Of a stretch of 64,000 nt of DNA, positions 41,911-53,700 are shown in pieces. The translations under genes were made by a program, and so were the position numbers. Where the stretch lies: contig JAEPQZ010000007.1 of NCBI GenBank assembly GCA_016758905.1, forward strand, positions 1,271,079 to 1,335,078, written 5' to 3'. The notes under the pieces were generated by a model. It saw nothing but the letters and a program-made list of their open reading frames with translations, did not search any database and had not been told where the DNA came from. Positions within the stretch are counted from its first letter, which is position 1. Every line of letters starts with the position of its first letter. The stretch comes from Umbelopsis isabellina (taxonomy: Eukaryota > Mucoromycota > Umbelopsidomycetes > Umbelopsidales > Umbelopsidaceae).

Positions 41911-42510
41911 TTGATTAAGTATTTGCACTTAGAGAGATTTCGCAGAGGTGAACGCGAACTCGACTTTTCTAATAATTTTGGATTCTGGAAAGTTCCGCTG
42001 AGGCACAAATTTTCGAACGAATTCCATTATCCCATTGTAGCCTAAACAATGAATATAGGACATCCTTTTACGTTTTGATAATGTTTAGTTATGGATAGTG
42101 GCCGTTGAAAGAGATGCTTTTGATATATGCTAAACAAATAGTGCAAAATCTGATAAAATAACCTCTATCTTAATTTAAGGCCATTTACCAGCTGCTATCC
42201 GCATCACAAACTTCGTCAATCAATCGGCGACAACGAAGGCTGTCTTCAGCTTCTACTCGGCATTACATCACGACTTAATGTTCAACCACGCATTGCATCT
42301 TGCATTTTACAGGTAAACCGCTATTTATTTCTCAACTCACTATATGTCACAATGCCCAACTGCTCAGCAAAGTACCATCAGTCGCAATAATCTTTTGACT
42401 AGACACCAGATTCGTAGGTATTTTAACGAAAAGATACAGAGAATATTTATTGAGAGAAATGTATAATGGAAGTAATGATTGTAGCGTGCAAACAAGACGA
42501 CAGTTGAAAG
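41911..42510. other. Intergenic region upstream of STI1 (0.6 kb)
   Basis: Between the STI1-like start and the TFIIA-gamma stop, both minus strand. Searched by eye for missing N-terminal TPR exons in the minus frames; none found. No other feature. Confidence 0.45.
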
Positions 42511-43004
42511 TTATTGTTCCCCTGGCTTTTTGGCATTGCAGGCTACAATTTTGACTCGTTCGGTCGTGATAGTGTCAGTCTCCAGCTTTGCGTTCATTGA
42601 GTCTACAACAAAAGTCCAAACATCATCACAGAATCGATAAGTATCCAAATGACCCTGCACGCCATAAAAGTAGCATTTCAACACAAAAATCAATATTGAA
42701 ACGATCTGTAGCCAGGTTACTGTTTCAATTGTAAATACAAATTTACCTTGAAGACGGCTTTGCTTTTGACCTTGCTTGTAAGAGCTTCTGTTATACTTTT
42801 GTCAAAAGTGACTAGCACCTTCATTGCAAGCTGAGGGTTGATGTGACCGCTTTGAATGAGCTCGTCCAAGGAATCGGTCAATGCCATTCCAATGCTAAGT
42901 AGTGTCAGTTAGCTACATATTGAATGACAGTGTTAAGCTTCCCAAATAGCAATATATTAGTACCTGCTACGCCGATATAGTTCATAATAATGAGAAGCAG
43001 ACAT
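42511..43004 (-). CDS. TOA2: Transcription initiation factor IIA small subunit (TFIIA-gamma)
   Basis: General transcription factor subunit that stabilises TBP on the TATA box. Three exons: ATG 43002-43004 ([13 protein letters not shown]), a middle exon ([30 protein letters not shown]) and a last exon ([28 protein letters not shown]) ending at TAA 42511-42513. The length is about 110 aa, as expected. The helical bundle block [20 protein letters not shown] and the beta-barrel block [16 protein letters not shown] are highly conserved across eukaryotes. The start is about 160 bp from the divergent INTS3 gene, a second head-to-head pair in this window. Confidence 0.96.
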
Positions 43005-43162
43005 TTGAGGTCAAACCTGTTGATCCAAGCTGCGGTCGGCTCACTAATAGAACTATTTATACCAGTCACGTGAGAGGCTCATTGCAGGAAAGAAAGGAAC
43101 AATGCACTTTTACGAGCTCAAAACTGAAAGACAAACCCCGTATTTAGTCAAGATCGTGCCTG

Positions 43163-46100
43163 ATGGCTAATATGGCGCAAAGAAGCGCATCAAAGCTATT
43201 CGATCTGGATCCTATTGACCAGTCGGATAAATATGATGAGGTAGTTTGAATTTCTGAGAGGATTGCAGTGAGGTGCTGAATATTGAAGCTGACACCTTTC
43301 TAGGAAATGGGAAGATCCTATGAGGAATTCTTATCCAGTACGAATACCATGTCTGTGAATGAGCTACACGCATATGTTCATAATACTGTACGGTTTGTTT
43401 TCAAAAACCTTGATGATTTTTCAAGTCGTTTGTTCCAAGGCTAATATACTGAAAATAGGCTGCAGCACGCGTCACGATGCTCGCGTTACTCTATTCTGTA
43501 TTAACGGATCGAAGCAAAGCTGAACCTGTAGGTGGTCCGAGCAATATTGTGCTATTCCTTTGTGTTATCTAACCATCGTAATTTTGTTCTAGCATTTTGA
43601 ACTGCTGAGAGTGTCGAATAGGGATAATTATGCTACCATTCTGCGGCAGTTGGAACATTTCATAGAATCTGCTTATTTCCCGCGCATGAAAGGTGATGTG
43701 CGACGCCAGGTAAAATACCAAGAGAAGATTATGAAATTAATTCCTGACCAAAGCAACGCTCACACAAATCTTTCATAAGTTGTTATGGATGGTAGACCGG
43801 TTGTCAGCTGCAAATGTTACTGGGGTTGAGATCTTGCATTTACAGCTCCTCAGGCAAGTTCCTGGTGGAGATGTGCACCCATCCACTACAGTGCTGTGTA
43901 AATATTTGATAGATCTGTGTGAATCGCATAGGTAAGTTATGTTACTAAACATGGTGGGATTTGATTCAAATAACTTAGTAGTATGTATCGGTACAATGAT
44001 AGGATGTGGCTTGAAAGTCGACCACGAGTGCTGCACATGTATGTGTACACATTTCTCAGAATAATCCCTGATCACCGAGCGACAAATTTGATAGATCTAC
44101 AACAGTCAGAGATCAATCTCGTCGTTCGATTACTCAGAAATAATGTAAGATGCGTTTTGAGAGGAAAAAATGCCGAACTACCAAAGTCATATAAGAAATT
44201 CGTTATAGTGGATGACATGCTGCGCTATAGGCCGGGATCTCATAAGAGCTCTGCAAGACGTATCTAAAATAACGGAATTCTCTCAGCTTCTGTCCGATAT
44301 GTTAGAGAGACCAGAAACGCTTCACAAGAACTTTGAAGGTAAACATTGATTTACTGTTTTACAGCCATTGGATATGCCAATAAGCTGATATACCTTACAT
44401 TAGGAGTGATCACTATTTTAAGTACTCAAACGCCACCAGAACTTCTTCGATATCGCCTAACACCTCAAATGGAATTATCATTACGGTGGATATTTGATAA
44501 GGTTAGTACAACGTGCAATAACCAGAGCAGCAATCACCGAGTATTGACATTTCCTTCCTTCAGCTTACTCCGGCTAACTATCAACGGAATTTGGAATGGT
44601 TCGCCAAAAGATGGTTATCCACACCCTTAGCGGAAAGCTTCTACGCAGATGTCATTCGATACATCGTTGCTGGGTGGTATCCATCTAACGAATTACTGCA
44701 AAGTGACAAAGTTCCAAGATATGTCGTAGTTGGTACCCTTTTTACTTACATCAAGGTATGAAATTGCCATGGAAAACCATTATGTGTTTTTGGGTTAACA
44801 ATGTTTCCATCTCAGAGCCATGTTGTAGCCGCGAACGTTAAACTGTCGCTCTTTCTTGATTGGATGTTCTTTACGCCGGATGCTAATATTATGCTTATAG
44901 GTAAGATTGGAATGATTTGAGCAACATGCGGCGATGTCCTTGGTTATTAATATACATGTAGAACCTGCCATACTTCTCATGGAAAGATCCATCAAACATC
45001 ATCCGTATATTACGGCCATGTTAGTGGAATTCTTGAGATTCGCAGTTGACGATTATCATCCCTGCCTTCGCGACCACATCTTAAAATCGGTTGGCATTGG
45101 CATGAAGGAACTCCTTAGAAAAGGTGTTATTAAGTAAGTAAAAGTAATTGTGTATGACCATGGACTTTTACTCATATTCCCCTTCAGACGCTTAATTACC
45201 ATTTACCAATACCCGACAATGGAGGATGTAACCAAACAATATTTGATGGACATGTTCGCCGCCTCACTGGATTTCACTGGAAATGCTAGATCAAATACCC
45301 CACAACGCAATGATGCTGACACGGTAGCTTTGGCGGTGGATGCGACCAGTATTACGGAAAAGAACAAAGCTTTTACAAATTCGACCATGGATAATGCTAA
45401 TACCATATCGACAATATCAGAGGGAGAAGATCAAGAATTGGACGAATATCTGTATGGCACTGACGGAGCTACAACGGACGATCCGAGTTTGCAGTTCAAT
45501 TCCACTGAGGATGAAGTCATGGTCGATGTCAAGGACTCGATTGCATCCAATAATTCACCTCAAATAGAATCTACTCAAGATGTTGCGAACACGCCAGGGG
45601 AAGAGGTTCCTGATATAGGTACCACAAAATCGGATGAAATGGATCTAACAAGTGGTCGCGAATCAAGTTATGATAAATATACAGAATCTGATGACTCGTC
45701 CTCCAGCAGCGACGAAGAGAATCAAATTCAACAACAACAATCATTCTGGATGTTTGCAGACCTGCTGACTCGATTCCAAGATGCTTCAAAGACCATCAAA
45801 GAAGCGAACTCAAAAGATGATATCGACGAAATGCAAGCACATTCTTACATATGTAAGAAGAATCTTCGAGAAATTCTCAACACGTACCTCAAAATGGTAG
45901 GGATCGTAGAACTTTGTCTGGCAATAATGTGTGTCTCTTATTTATCGTCACAATTTCTAGAAAATACCCGGTAAAAATCTTGCTCCTAGTCTTGCAAAGT
46001 ATATTAGACAGAGCTCTTGTGTTCAATACGATGAGAGCGCCAGCCGTCCTGTTGAACCAATGAGTCTAAATCAAGAAGAAGTCCTTCACGATGCTAGTAT

Positions 46101-47533
46101 GGATAGTATTGATCTAATGTTCATATCTTTGTGGCAATTGCAAGACCTGGAAGCACAAAAGAAGATGATAGATTTCATTTCTTGTGTTATGCATTCGTCC
46201 AAGAAAGGAGGGAAGCATCTTATAGGAATGAGATGGTGGCAACTTTTTGCTCGGTAATTACTACTAGTTGTCGTCTGTGATATAAATGTGTTCCAAATGG
46301 CTTACACGTATTGATCTATAGTAAACTGCAAGAACAGAAAGCTCCAATATCGCTATGTTATCCTGACTGGTGCCTCTCTGCATGGAATCAATATCAGTCT
46401 ATGGTATCTCTATATCTTGATGAAAATATAGATGATGCTGCTTTCATGCCTTCAAATACACAGAGCTTGAAGCAGTACGTCATAGAGGACCTGAGATTGT
46501 TGAAAGACTACAATATTATAGCCGTACAGGACGTCAGTACGGTGTTGTTCGCTTTAGCTCCTGAGGTTTTTGTCGGTGATAGGAGAATGATAAGCTTGTT
46601 GGTCTCCTCTGTCCTGCCAGAAAAGGTTTGTAAATATTATGTGATCAGAGAAAGACTTAAGCACAAAACAGAAATAATAACGATGCTCTGGCGGTAGATA
46701 CCATTACTTACAAGTCAGCTTAGTTGTGGTTATCTGAAAGTGATAGGAGAGCAGAACATGGGCTCCATCATAAGTATGTCCAATATTTCAATTGTGCTGT
46801 CATGCATCGTGAAACGCCGGCTAATCTGTTACTGACTTTTTGAAAAGTAAACACATTGAAGTGGGAGACTTTTGAACAGATTATCTTCTGGCGGTTACTG
46901 CAGGCTGAGATTGCCGGTTGTCTGGATAAAGTATTATCATTAATGAATGTGATATCCAGCGAAAATTTATTGGAATATGCGGGTAAGAATGCGAATTATG
47001 AATTCAAATGAAAGATTTCAGGCATTGTTAACCCGTTCACTTTGCTAGACATACCGGAGTTATTGACTGCATTACCTACTATGATTGCAACCATATCACC
47101 GACAGCTGTAGCCTTGAAACAGATAGTTTCCATGTTGCCGCAAATGGATAATCTTCCATTGCCTGTTACATCGGCGATGACTGAGATACTACAAAAATGG
47201 ACTGCCGCTCATAAAGATGAACTTCAAGATTGTTTAATAGAAACTGTCGATGAACTGCTTTCTGCTTTTCAAGCTGAAGATAACGAAGAAATAATTGAAA
47301 GATTAGGCAAACACTGGATTACCATTTTTGAATTTTGGTGGATGATGCGATCGCCACAAAGTAAGACTTGACGATCCCTATAGTGCAATGCAACGAATAC
47401 TGATCGCCATCCTATAGATGATGAAATATGGTCGACAGCTCTGCTTTCCAAGCTGATAGCACTTGCCGATTTAGCACAACATGAAGTACCTTTGGGGTGG
47501 CGAGGTAATGTCCAATTGCTTTCGTCAATATAA
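43163..47533 (+). CDS. INTS3: Integrator complex subunit 3 (INTS3) homologue
   Basis: INTS3 is a helical-repeat scaffold of the Integrator RNA endonuclease complex and, with SSB proteins, of the SOSS DNA-repair complex. About 17 exons with 50-90 bp introns encode roughly 1000 aa, from MANMAQRSASKLFDLDP to NVQLLSSI at TAA 47531-47533. Collinear similarity with animal INTS3 is clear: LLWMVDRLSAANVTGVEIL, LLRQVPGGDVHPST, VLHMYVYTFLRIIPDH, CCAIGRDLIRALQDVSKITE, RYRLTPQMELSLRWIF, LSTPLAESFYADVIRYIVAG, HPSNE-like YPSNELLQSDKVPRYVVVGT, NVKLSLFLDWMFFTPDANIM and EPAILLMERSIKHHPYITAM. A Ser/Asp/Glu-rich insertion near 45400-45730 matches the low-complexity region of animal INTS3. The 3' exons are less conserved, so the end is less sure. 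Confidence 0.87.
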
Positions 47534-47852
47534 TAGAATCATGCTCACCGACTTTCTTGGTCAGATCTCGTAAAGAAGACAAAGAAACGCCAAGCAATTG
47601 CTGTATTCTCTGACTCAGACTGACGTGATCTCTTAAATATTCAAACATTCTACTGTAAATACGCATGAACTGATATAGAAACGCAGAGTGAAGTAACGAT
47701 AGCAATATAATACCCTGTATAATAGCTGTTTAATCCCAAAAATACTGCTTTACGATCCCCAAGGTGACTGCATCAAGATATCTCAGACTCAGTAATTTGA
47801 AAGTTTGAGCTGTGGTTGGCAATACCGAAACACACTTTATTTGCCAGGCCTC

Positions 47853-49140
47853 ATGTCAACCGTAGCTAGAAATCTACTATTTTACCAAAGACGACCTCTT
47901 CTTTCTCTCAATGTTTACAGTACTCACCGCCTACGTACCGCCATAACTTTGCAAAGGCGTTCATTGCATGAGCCCGAGTTGAACAAGGGTGTACCTAAAG
48001 AAAAGCCTCGTGAAACGGAAGCACATTCTTCAAAAGCTTCCAAAATCTCAACGCCAAATCATTCTATACCCTGGATGACGGATTCATACAGAAGAGCCCT
48101 TGATGCTAGACCTAATCTTGAACCTTTGGTCTCACGACTCCAATTCGCAACGACTAGGTTGAAAAGCCTCACTGAGAACATCAATAGCCCACAGGAAGCT
48201 TTGCAAAAGGCTTCCACTATGCTCAATGAACTAACTGGATATACGCATATTGAACAAGTCAAGAGTAAGGTTCTTCTGCAAGGTAGGTTTATTTTCAATG
48301 ATATTAGTAAAAGCAATTCAATAGAGCACTAATATATATGTACTTCACACAGCGGAGAAGTTTGAAAATTGTCGAACAGACCTACGCAGTTCTAAAACGG
48401 CATATGAAGAAGCTGTAGAAGCTCGCTCTGGCACTCAGAGAGAAATCAATGAACTTCTTCAACGAAAACATAGTTGGACCGGGGAGGATGTTACTCGATT
48501 TACTGAACTCTATCGTTTGGAACATCTACACTCACAGCAAGAAGTAACAGCCAAAGAGAGCTACCGCCAAAGCGAAAAGCAGATGGATCGTCAGTATATG
48601 GAGCTCACGAGATCTATCATGGAAAGATATCATGAAGAACAACTTTGGAGTGACAAGATTCGAAGTGTGAGCACCTACGGGACTTGGGCTCTTATGGTAG
48701 TTAACTTGATCTTATTTGTAGCGGTGCAAACAGTGTTTGAGCCTTACAAACGCAAGCGGCTTACTGACAGATTTGAAGATTTACTTGTACAAAAAGTCAC
48801 AGAAGAGGAAGCCAAGTATCAGGAAGCTTTTCAGCATATGGATGCTCGAAATAGAGACATGCTAGAGAAGCAAGATATTCTTATAGCTGCCCTATCGTCT
48901 TCAATGCCTAGCCAGAACCCTGCATCTGAAGCATTTGTGAACGAAGATGCTCGGATAATTACCCCTGATGTTGAAAATCTCAATGCTGCTTATGTGCCTT
49001 CAAGCAGCAGCTCGTCCGATATATACCACGCTTCATATAATGACACGATTGCTATTACAAAAAAGGATTTGTTGCTATACACAGTGGAAGGCGCAATAGT
49101 AGGAAGCGCCATAACGGCTTTGCTTCGTTTGTATTTTTAG
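47853..49140 (+). CDS. MDM33: She9/Mdm33 mitochondrial inner-membrane protein
   Basis: Inner-membrane protein that shapes mitochondria, implicated in inner-membrane fission and lipid homeostasis. Exons 47853-48282 and 48353-49140 join KVLLQ to AEKFENCR. The N-terminal roughly 60 residues are rich in Arg, Ser and Leu and look like a cleavable presequence (NLLFYQRRPLLSLNVYSTHR). The She9 core follows: long coiled coil with QREINELLQRKHSW, DVTRFTELYRLEHLHSQ and SIMERYHEEQLWSDKIRSVS. A transmembrane helix (YGTWALMVVNLILFVAVQTV) and the VFEPYKRKRL block come next. A second hydrophobic segment at the C-terminus (LYTVEGAIVGSAITALLRLYF) is typical too. AATAAATAAG is found about 20 bp after the stop. 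Confidence 0.93.
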
Positions 49141-52100
49141 ATAGACTTCAAAACATAGAAATAAATAAGAAGAAAATTCTAAAGCTAGTAACGAGCTTTT
49201 CCAGACACCCGTACAGCTCAAATCAAACTAACATCTTTTTGAATCTGCTTATAGCCTACTTTACGAAAGAATGCTGACTACTATTTCAACGAAGGGATTC
49301 CTAAACTGTTATGTCTTTCCAACTTAAAGATATATGTTAGCACATATATCTTACAGCTAACATGTTGAATTGTTTTGTGGGCGAGAATTCTTTTTTGTTT
49401 TGAATTAAGTATCTTTCACAGTAGTATATTTTATCAGTGCACATCATCTCCTAGAAGAATAGGGATCCGCTTTGGTATATTTTCCACAATTTTGATACCC
49501 TTTAATTCTTATACCTACGAGTTAAATAATTGAAGATTGCAACAGCATTTTTCTCCAGCTTTATTTTGATTGCCAGCCTGAAACAATAGCACATGGCTCA
49601 AATGAACCAAGTAATATCAACAATATTTAGATCGCAAGGCCATGAAGCCGACGTAAATGCTTATGATCGCTAAAAATATAATCTATATGAGCCATAAAGA
49701 GAATGGTGAAATAATGACTATTAGAAAGTTTTTAGATGTAAGGTTTAGTATTGCTTGGAACCTAATCTGGATATTCAATTGATTACTTGACTATTGCTGG
49801 TGAATAATGGAAAACACATATATTATGGTGGCGAATCCCATGCGACTCTCTGGCAAAAATACAGCTTTTCATTTTGGATAGAAGGTTTCTAATTTTCAAT
49901 CATCATCTATGTGTATATCTTACAGATAATTTTGGCGGTTGCATAAGACTTTTTCTCTCTACGGGTTCCTATTCAAATGATTGACTCTAAATTTAATCCA
50001 ATAAACGCATAAAAAATAACCAAAAAAATAATAATAAAAACTGTTGAGAATATCATCGTTCACATGAGCACGTAGTTCAAAGTACAGTCAGGTTCGCAAT
50101 GGCTAAAAAAAAAAAAAAGGTGGCATGCAAGACACTCAATAAATAAACAGTTAGCTTGTCCATATTCAATCTGATGTGGAGTCTTATCGCATTACAGACA
50201 AAACCACTTGAACATGCACAAGAAATGAATTAAGATTCTGAAGCAAGCAAAGCCAACATCTACCAGTAAGTTTCACATTCTACAAAATCGATGATCTACA
50301 GTTTATATTGAAGCAATGAAAGCCAGTGAAGAAGATATTGAAATTTGATGTAGAAGTCAGGATGATCACTTTAGCGAATGGCTGACGTACTCCATTTTTC
50401 AAAACTCTCAACGTTGAAATTCCATATCTAGACAAGGCTGCGCAAGATAATTTTGTTTCAAATGCAAGTTCTCACTATATAAACGTTTGATAATTGAGGA
50501 GGCTAGCAAAGGATTATCAAGAATGAGCACAATATCTCATTATACACTGAAGCTGACTTAGCCATATCTCCAATAAGCAGCGAGGGCTGTCACCTTTTCT
50601 AATTGTGAATATTCAGAGCATAATCGTCTTTAGTGGTTTCTTTCGACAGACCTCAGGCCTGCCTTTTGGCAGCTGTAAATTCTTGCTACTTTTTTGCTTT
50701 CGTACCTGTAATGTAGCTGCCTAATAGACATGGAAAAAGACAAGCACCGAGAGCACCTGACGTTCGAAAACTCTAAAATACGACGATGAACTGTCAAAAT
50801 CAGAACTGCAAAACTTCAACTTTCTGTTCCATTTCGCGTTTCGATGGCAGATATTTTGGTTGCCTTCCAACATATAACCCACTTTTTTCTTGTTTTCCTC
50901 TTCTTTCTTATACGTCGTTTTATTGCAATACTAACAGAAGCTAGTCTGTAATAAATAAAGAAATGAGGATGGTCTCCTGAAAACAGTCAGATGGAGGCCG
51001 AAAGATATTACAATATGGAGAGGACGCCTAAAAAATGTATAAAACCATTCACCTAATCCAGTCGACTGCATCCAATAAGAGCAAGGTCTTCTACAAACCA
51101 CTAGGTCACAGATTGATATGAGAATAACCAGGTGCAATGATTGTTCTCCTTCTTTTGAGAAACAGCAATGTAAATAACGTAATCCTCCTGAATTTTTACA
51201 GACGTCCTTCGCTAACTGATTCAAAATACATGGCAGGTCAGTTGTCCAACTCTGATTGACATTCGGCTTAGCTCCGTTTGATATGATCTGCATTATGTAC
51301 TTGCTTCCACAGCACTTTTTCCTCTAAGCGGATATTTTAGCGTTTCAGAACCAGGTTCAAACGTTTCCACTGTTGAACCACTGCAAAGGCTTTAATCACA
51401 TGCAAAGAAAAGAACTGCGCACAAAGCCTATAAAAAAATTTAAAAATATATAAATAAAGGCTTATATTCTTATAAGCCCAGTTCGATCCCAGCTATAAAA
51501 AATATATAGTATATAGTATAATAGTTTTATTGTAATATAATATTAAATTCATTATTTAATTTATAATTTAACAGTAATCAAAATATTTAAAAGCGTTTCA
51601 ACTTATCTTTAATAAAAAATTTATACGTAAAATATTACAAAAATATGCCAATTACTTCAATAAATAAAATTATAACGAATAATATTTGCTTGCATTGAGT
51701 ACATATAAATTTATAGCATATATGCCAGCAGGTGCTGTGGCTATCATTATTCCAAATGAAAGTACCAGAGACTGCAGTACGACTCTGCTGTTCCACTAAA
51801 TTATAATTTTGTCATTGAATCTATGCGCTAAATCACAAATATTGCTCTCGTAGCCAAGGATATCGAGGCGTTAGACTCAGCTCTCCCAACCCCCGCAAGC
51901 TCAAGTTCCAAGCTCAATACCATCCTTTGATTTTATTGACAATTCTACCAGCTACTACCTTACAATGCTGTCGCAAAATTTAGCGATCAGAGTAAAAAAT
52001 CAGGATTATTATATTAATTTATACAACTGCCTATCTTTACTCCTTGTATGCTTTTGGCCAGAGGTTGACAGCATTTAGAAGTGTCAATAATGTCCGTGGC

Positions 52101-52700
52101 TTCAAAAATATTGTACCTAACACAACGCAAGGGACACCATAAAAGAGTACAAGAAATTGTTCCAGCTGTAGAAGATATCATTCATCTCCCTATTACTGAT
52201 CTTCTATTCAGACATAGTGGGCATCCATGCTATGTAGCAAGCAGAGCATACTCGCCAGCATTGCTTTTGAGAACAGCAGATGGTTTCATCTCAAATGGTG
52301 AACGAAAGAAACCAGCAGGCTCAAGTGCTATAGAGACTGACTCCACAGCTCTTAACGAAAGTTCTGACAGGAGACAGAGGGCGGAAAGACACTAAAACAG
52401 AAAGGCCTTGAAACTTACAAAAGTTGTCAGAAGGGACTCGATCTCGTCGTCAAACTCATGGAGAAGAGCAGAAGTTTACTATATAAATCATGGAGTACGC
52501 CATTACTAGCTTCATTTGATACGTATTTATGCTCACTTATATGCTTACAAAGAAATACACACGCAAGATATGTAGGTTGAACATTTTAAACTAGTAAAGC
52601 GGTGGCAATGGATCCTTTTGGACTATGCACTTTGGCATCATGAAGAATAACAGCTCTCTCTATCACTGATATCTTGCACATTGATGATAAAGATGTTACT
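49141..52700. other. Gene-free A+T-rich region
   Basis: About 3.5 kb with no supported gene. The plus-strand open frame at about 52090-52395 and the minus-strand one at about 50931-51293 have no recognisable domain; the former could be a worn piece of the neighbouring LINE element. A poly(A) run occurs at about 50106-50118. The block 51420-51720 is almost pure A+T. Confidence 0.5.
51420..51720. repeat. Extremely A+T-rich block
   Basis: About 300 bp dominated by A and T with short alternating TATA runs (TATATAGTATATAGTATAATAG near 51505). It is a low-complexity block, clearly distinct from the gene-bearing part of the window. Confidence 0.75.
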
Positions 52701-52719
52701 ATATAGACCATACCTACCA

Positions 52720-53700
52720 CGTCTTGTGCATGAAGGATTGACACACTATTGCTAGTGGGAATATATGCCTTTTGCCAAGGTTAGAGTACGCAAAACAGCG
52801 AATAAGCATGATTTAGAAGTGCTAAGCCTTGATAATTTGCCCAGCTGGATGCTCGGAAAGTATCAAATGGCAGGTAGAGCCAGTGCAACCGTGACCAATG
52901 TTATGCTAGTGTAGCTGTGACAGTTTTGGAGATAACTGGATGGAAAGATGATTCAAGGAAAAAATGCCAGCCGTCTTGGAAAATCACTTCGACATTTGGC
53001 GATATGATAACAAACTCGTCATTCTCATCATGTACGACAAGTGTTATCGCCTTCATCGGACAATTAAACTACAATCACCTGGATAGGTTGATACAAATAA
53101 TTACTGGGGCCCACAAACGATCATGGCACACGCCATGAACGTTGACCACAAAAGGCATTACAGCAGCAGTCTTACTGGATCAATAAGTGGCTTACAATCG
53201 AGCCACCCTGAATATCTTGCAATAGTCTTGTCGAAGTCTGGATTCCCGGGAAGCTTTATAGCAACCATCTCATCACTGTTCTTTCAGACGAAGGTTCATG
53301 TTGCAATCAATGGCTACTTGTCGACCCCAATAACACAAAGACGTGGACTGCGCCAAGGTGTCCCAATTTTCCTTTGCTTTTCAATCTCCCATTCGAGCCT
53401 TTATTGAGAAAGCTCTTAGCTGATATACGGCTTCATGGTTTCTCGATCCAGGCGCCAATGTCGAAAGATATATCAAAGCGACATAGGTGCTGGTGCAAGG
53501 CATGCTTTCCGGGAAGTAGACCAATATGGATTTTGGCATACGCGAATGACTTGCTCTTAATCTTAGCGAACCAACAAGACTGGCAAGCGCTATTATCACA
53601 CTTGCGGTCATACAATAACGCTAGTAATGCGAGAGCAAATTTGAAGAAAACAGCTTTGTTTACCCTAGCAGGTAATTATGACAAAAATGAAATGAAATAG
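52720..53700 (+). mobile_element. Decayed non-LTR (LINE-type) retrotransposon, reverse transcriptase fragment
   Basis: Similarity to LINE reverse transcriptase runs through several frames with stops. Recognisable parts are SHPEYLAIVLSKSGFPGSFI (after a DHKRHYSS piece that corresponds to the usual D-x-x-x-A-Y-D block), RRGLRQGVP followed after a frameshift by LLFNLPFEPLLRKLL, and AYANDLLLILANQQDW, where the catalytic YADD has become YAND. Frameshifts are near 53150 and 53370. Upstream, pieces such as RLVHEGLTHYCQWEYMPFAK hint at the region before the RT domain. No intact endonuclease or tail was found. Clearly dead; the ends cannot be set. Confidence 0.75.

Noticed and set aside
47412-47705. 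Minus-strand frame over the 3' end of INTS3
   Set aside because: Overlaps antisense the well-supported last INTS3 exon; no domain or intron logic.
50931-51293. 120-codon minus-strand frame in the gene-free region
   Set aside because: No recognisable domain, odd composition, and A+T-rich non-coding surroundings.
51468-51500. B-box-like string (AGTTCGATCCCAGC) suggesting a tRNA or tRNA-derived SINE
   Set aside because: The 5' half of the T-stem does not pair and no cloverleaf can be drawn from the A+T-rich sequence upstream.
52081-52395. 104-codon plus-strand frame
   Set aside because: No recognised domain and isolated; at best a worn fragment of the nearby LINE, so not called a gene.
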